NCBI RefSeq assembly: GCF_964199755.1
Contig: NC_133896.1
Span: 91,062,215 to 91,126,214, forward strand
Source of the DNA: Larus michahellis
Lineage: Eukaryota > Chordata > Aves > Charadriiformes > Laridae
Direction of reading: 5' to 3'
Length of the DNA stretch: 64,000 bases
This document shows positions 59,994-64,000 of this stretch, in pieces. Each line of letters opens with the position of its first letter. The stretch's first letter is position 1. A program made the position numbers and the translations under genes. The notes below the pieces were generated by a model. The model did not search any database and was not told the DNA's origin. It saw only the letters and a program-made list of their open reading frames with translations.

Positions 59994-60336
59994 GGAGAAG
60001 GGCACAGGCTCCCCCCCGGCTCCCTGCGAAGCCCCGGCTCCCGCCCTCACCCCTCCTCCTGCTCCCGGGCCGGGCTTCAAAGGAGGGACGGCAAAGGGCA
60101 CCTCACAGCCGGGACCGGGCCCAGCGGCACAGGGAAAGACGGAGAGAAAGAAGAGACGTGGAGGAAGATGAGACAACGGAGGATGGGACAATGAGTTCTG
60201 CCCTTCCTCCGCTGTGGAAGATCAGTTCCCCCTGGATTTCCCCTTTCTGGGGGATCCGCGGGTGGTGCGCAGCCTGCAAGAGCACTCTGCGGGGACAGCG
60301 GAGCCGAGGAAGCTGTACTCCGGGTTGTCGGTGATG
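59992..60336 (+). other. Possible + strand first exon, one in-frame stop
   Basis: GCCTCGCCATGGAG is a near-ideal start context at 59992. The frame runs 115 codons to a strong donor (GTGATG|GTAAGA) and ends in phase 0, with a single TGA at 60169-60171. The part after the stop (EDQFPLDFPFLGDPRVVRSL) looks protein-like but matches no family I recognise. It may be a non-coding first exon, a damaged gene, or chance in GC-rich DNA. No following exon was identified to 64000. Confidence 0.25.
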
Positions 60337-61351
60337 GTAAGACAAGCAGTATTGGACAAGGACAGCAGAGGGGTCCTTTATTCAACTCTGCTGTAGAGTT
60401 AAGAGCTCTCCCCAAACTCGCAGTATCCAGAGGGAAAAGTGAGCATCAAGGCAGTCCTCCACAACTTCCCATTCCCTTCAAGGGAAGACCTTGGTATTTG
60501 GAGCTGATATGCATCAATTACTACAGAGATTTGGCTCTACCCCCCCCTTATGAAATAGCTCACTGACCTAACATGTAAGCTATTCTCTAGGGAAGCTCAA
60601 ATTCTGAGAGGTCAGATACCCCTTAACCACGTGTATTTGCATTCACTCATCAACGATCATCACTCCTGATAAAAACTGAGGATAAGAACACGCTCTTCCA
60701 TTGCGAGAGTGTGCCTATACTTGTGCTTCAATAACAACACACACCTCTTCTGGACACGTTTTTTTTTCCTGTCATTCCCAATTTCATTCCACAGGATGAT
60801 GTAATGTTTCCTTTTTACATCAACAGCTTTTACATTTGCCTTTACATAAAGGCAGCAGCTACAACCTTATGCCAAGCGTCAGCCTCACACTGGATTTGTT
60901 CATATTCACGAAGGGGAGAGTAGGAAACACAGAACAAGAGACAGAATTTGACAGAGGAGCCAGAGAGCTAGGAAAAGACACACAGAGGGAAAGCAGAATG
61001 CAGAGACCAGACAGAAAACATGAGATAGCTAATATACATGGGCAAAAAGAAACATGGAGAAAGCAAGCAGCTACATCAAAGTTTTAGGGATAAGAGTGTA
61101 GCAATTTTGTCCTAATGCTTCCTATAAATTCTATTCCTATGAATTCCACTATAAATTCCTATATTCTATGAATTTCTATAAATTCCATAGAAATTATTGT
61201 GGGGGCTTCAAGGGCCTGTGGGTGGGAAAAGAGACTGTAAGGAATCAATCAAGGTAGGTGACAACTTTGAATGGACAAAGAAAGGATCCACGTGCTATTT
61301 TTAGGAACTTGCATGGAGGCCAGGTGTTTCCATTTCCTCCTGTCTATCTCT

Positions 61352-61382
61352 TTTTTTTTTTTTTTTTTTCCTTTTTTTTTTG
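61352..61382. repeat. T-rich run
   Basis: Two T runs separated by CC, followed by an acceptor-like CACCCCTGCAG. A splice acceptor is possible but no exon is supported after it. Confidence 0.8.
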
Positions 61383-63485
61383 TTTTCACCCCTGCAGCAG
61401 ATCTGATGCTGGAGTATGGGCTAACTCATACAGCCGACCTCCTCGCTCCAACCCAAACGCTTCCCAGTGGTCCAGGGCGTTGAATTACAAGAGCTGCTCT
61501 CTGCACAAGCAGGTCGTACTCATTCACTTGAATCTCTGAGCAGAGATGTGACTGGGCCAAGGCCAAGAGCCAAGCTTGCCAGTGCTGCTGCCTCCAGGAA
61601 GGAGGAAGAGACATTATTTTCTGCTGCTAGAGGGGGCTGCCAGCAGTAACTACTGCCCTCCCCCATCCCAGGGAGAGGGGGAGTATCGGCAGCCATAGGA
61701 AGCCTGGCCGTGGGGAAAGCAAAGTATACAGAGGGGCCCAGGTCTTTCTGCCATTCTTCGGCAGCTTGCCACTCCAGACAAGAGCCAACTTTGTTCACAT
61801 ACAAAAACACACCGGGCTCAGCTTTCATTTAACCGTCTCACAGATTTACCTAACTTCCCGTGCAACTCCAGTTGTGCACAAAGCCCTCAAGACCCACTAG
61901 CAAACAATTATTAAATAGCCTAATTACTGTTCTAATTACCCTCCTTCAGCAATAATCATACGAGTAAATCACTTCCACACGTAAGCAAATCACATGTCCC
62001 CTTTCCCCTTACTATTCCTCAACTTACAAGCAAGCTAACAAGTGTTACTATTTACACAGCTGATGCAACGATATCACCTAATATAAGCCTTTAGTTGTAC
62101 TAAGCAGATTGAGTTCCTAATATTTGCATTCTTATATGACTAATTCCGTGTACTTATTGTCTTACATTGTAATTCATATATTTATCTGTATTTGCATAGA
62201 TCATTATGCATTTGATATTCATTGTGTGTTTTAGGGACTGACACACAAGTTCCTGTTCTTTCAGGTATCCTTATAGGTCTGTTAATATATGTATTACAGA
62301 AATTGTTGTCTATACCTTTTGCTATGTATTCTTCCAGTTTTTGTTAACAGAATTTTTTCATTCTTATAACTGCGTTATCATTTTATCTTGCTCACATAGG
62401 AAAAATCCGTATTAGCTGTAGCACAGAAATTGATGTCTGCAATTTTATTAATTATTTGAGTCATTGTAAGAACATCAGAAGCTGTGCAGTAAACACAGCA
62501 GCATATCCTTCAATGCTAAACTCTTCAGGGCAGAAACTGTCTTTTTTTTAATGTATTGCTACAATATTACACTCAGTCCTCACAAACTCCTAGACGCACC
62601 CACAGACAGAACAGATACATGTTTTCACGTGAGCTGTTTCCACTGATCTATGCACACAGCTTCTAAAAATAGTACTTAGTGTGCACAGACAGCACCTCCC
62701 GCTGCCCACTTGGACTCATCCTGTTATGCCAAAGGTTGACAGAATTGGGGTGGGATTCCTTGGAGTCTGGGCAGACCCTCTTTCATGCCCCTCCATCTCT
62801 TCAGTCTGTCTCATTTCCTGCACAGACATCTGCTGTCTCTCGCTCTCTCTTTCTAATTGCTTCTCTACACAATGCAGTATAACACAATGTCTTTTAAAAA
62901 GCGTACAGACACTTTCCCTGCTGAGGCTGAAACTGCCCCAAGATCCATCCATTACACAACGCCACGCCAGCAGCAGAAAAGATCTGGATCAACCCTCCCC
63001 CAGCTGTCTTTGCTCCCATTCCTTCTAGATGCAAAATATACTTAATTGGCATTGCAGGCAAGACGAGAATAAAAGCAGCTAAGCTGTTCATCCCCTACCT
63101 GAGCAGGGATCTCTCATTCCCAGCTGGTGAGCGGATGGAGACAGGGAACCCAGCTGCTCTCCGTTCCTCGCACTATCAATTATTCACGTAGGTTGCAGTG
63201 TCCTCCCTCTCCCTCCCTCCCTTTCTCTTCCGCTGCCCCCACCTGCGGATGAATGGAGAGGGAGCAGGTCAGTGCTGTCATACTTGAAACTAGAGATCAT
63301 CGTCGATTGAACAGACAGCCTGTGGAGCAGCTGGGCTCTTAAGCAGAGAAGCTCGGTCCTAGGGGAAGGGGCCAGACCCGCAGCTCCATAGGTGGAGCAT
63401 GGGCAGCTCTGTACACCCACATCCTGCTCCCTGCACTTCTAATCCCAGACCTGCAGGGATGACCTTTAAAAATGACAGGGGGCTT

Positions 63486-63545
63486 TTTTTTTTTGTTTGG
63501 TTGTTTTTTGTTTTTTGTTTTTTTTTTTTTCTTGTTTGGGTTTTT
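63486..63545. repeat. T-rich simple sequence
   Basis: Imperfect TTTTTTGTTTGG-type low-complexity run; no coding. Confidence 0.8.
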
Positions 63546-64000
63546 TCCCACAGAAAAGCACATTTCTTTAGTTCTCTCAAGTATAATGATAGCTATTTGG
63601 TGACAGCAAACTGGGTCATGCGGATTCATGTGTATAGATGAGAGTAGGAAGGGAAAGTAGCAGGCTGGGAAAACCTGAAAAATGCTTACTTAGTACCGAC
63701 TTAGTCCCATAGCAAAGGCACCGAAATAGGATAATCTGAGGGGACAGGATGACATGGTACTTTCTGCAAATGCTTTTGGTGATCATGGGCCAAGAGACTG
63801 ACCTGTGGATTGGAATGGTTGTTCAGTCGCAATTTTTGTAGGTAATTAAAGAATTTACTATGTGGTACCAGTCTTAGGCTATAGTAAAATTAGTTCTGCA
63901 GACCTAGGTGAAGGCATTTAAAGCATTTTCCTTTTGTAAAGGGCTACTACCTATAACTGGGATACTGCTTTAGATCCATCTCAGAGCAAAATTAGGTTTA

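Larger units (their letters stand above)
59873..60122. repeat. Duplicated GC-rich block, copy 2
   Basis: This is the counterpart of 4035-4258 in the same orientation. Compared with copy 1, it has 7 extra bases (CCTCCGC) beside the ACATAC end and an extra 18-base segment that looks like a local duplication of CCCCGGCTCCC. Because it sits at the 5' end of a gene in a wider CpG island, it is the better candidate for the original. Confidence 0.9.
59420..60345. promoter_or_regulatory. CpG island, likely bidirectional promoter
   Basis: About 900 bases of dense GC and CpG, containing the duplicated block, a minus-strand ATG with splice donor and, on the + strand, a strong donor (GTGATG|GTAAGA at 60336/60337). 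It lies at the 5' end of the RAP1GAP-type gene, so it probably drives that gene; the + strand donor suggests a divergent transcript as well. Confidence 0.75.
60346..64000. other. Right end of window, no gene recognised
   Basis: Mostly AT-rich with T-rich runs. A minus-strand donor-like GTAGGG follows an ATG at about 63100-63124, but its phase does not suit the RAP1GAP-type exons. No protein family was recognised on either strand. Confidence 0.4.

Noticed and set aside
59342-60334. 330-codon + strand open frame
   Set aside because: It lies in a CpG island where stops are rare, is rich in Pro/Gly/Arg/Ser without any domain, and crosses the duplicated block in a frame not kept in the other copy.
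63094-63200. Minus-strand ATG and GTAGGG donor as an alternative first exon
   Set aside because: The ATG frame leaves one base where two are needed, and the phase that fits has no ATG before a stop.
1-64000. CRISPR arrays, bacterial operons, tRNA or rRNA genes
   Set aside because: None seen; the window is vertebrate nuclear DNA.

Overview
The window is a stretch of a bird nuclear genome. Signs of this are many CR1 LINE copies whose 3' ends carry the avian ATTCTATGATTCTATGA-type tail, two solo LTRs of one endogenous-retrovirus family, compact spliced genes with GT-AG introns, and CpG-island promoters. Nearly all open frames in the window are chance frames in introns. The real coding content is two spliced genes plus the 3' end of a third.

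Layout, left to right. (1) 1-690: degenerate repeat and a broken CR1 reverse-transcriptase fragment. (2) 878-1443 (+): the last two exons of an unidentified gene whose protein ends in an acidic tail with a YDDI motif. (3) 4035-4760: CpG-island promoter leading into GSTK1 (kappa-class glutathione transferase), + strand, eight exons from 4415 to 11004, giving a complete 224-residue protein. (4) 11005-20600: no convincing exon; it holds one CR1 and two related solo LTRs in opposite orientation. (5) 20634-55885 (-): a large RAP1GAP-type gene (Rap GTPase-activating protein). Twenty exons were traced by joining conserved protein blocks to splice sites, with phases agreeing at every junction. They give about 668 codons with an intact GoLoco motif and catalytic Asn. 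The final exon was not found and the link to the first exon is unresolved. (6) 59420-60345: a second CpG island, probably the promoter and first exon of the RAP1GAP-type gene and possibly also the start of a + strand transcript. (7) 60346-64000: no recognisable gene.

GSTK1 and the RAP1GAP-type gene converge tail to tail. The most striking feature is a near-identical GC-rich block of about 224-250 bp present twice in the same orientation, 56 kb apart: once in the GSTK1 promoter (4035-4258) and once at the presumed RAP1GAP-type first exon (59873-60122). Both copies carry a perfect GCTGAGTCAGC palindrome (T-MARE/antioxidant-response type). The GSTK1-side copy ends in a poly(A)-like run on the minus strand, which raises the possibility of retroposition.

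The second notable point is the neighbourhood. GSTK1 lies on human 7q34 with EPHA1, EPHB6, CASP2 and CLCN1, whereas human RAP1GAP lies on 1p36 with EPHA2, EPHB2, CASP9 and CLCNKA/B. A RAP1GAP-like gene beside GSTK1 suggests a third ohnologue kept in birds and absent from the human locus. This is inference and needs a phylogeny.
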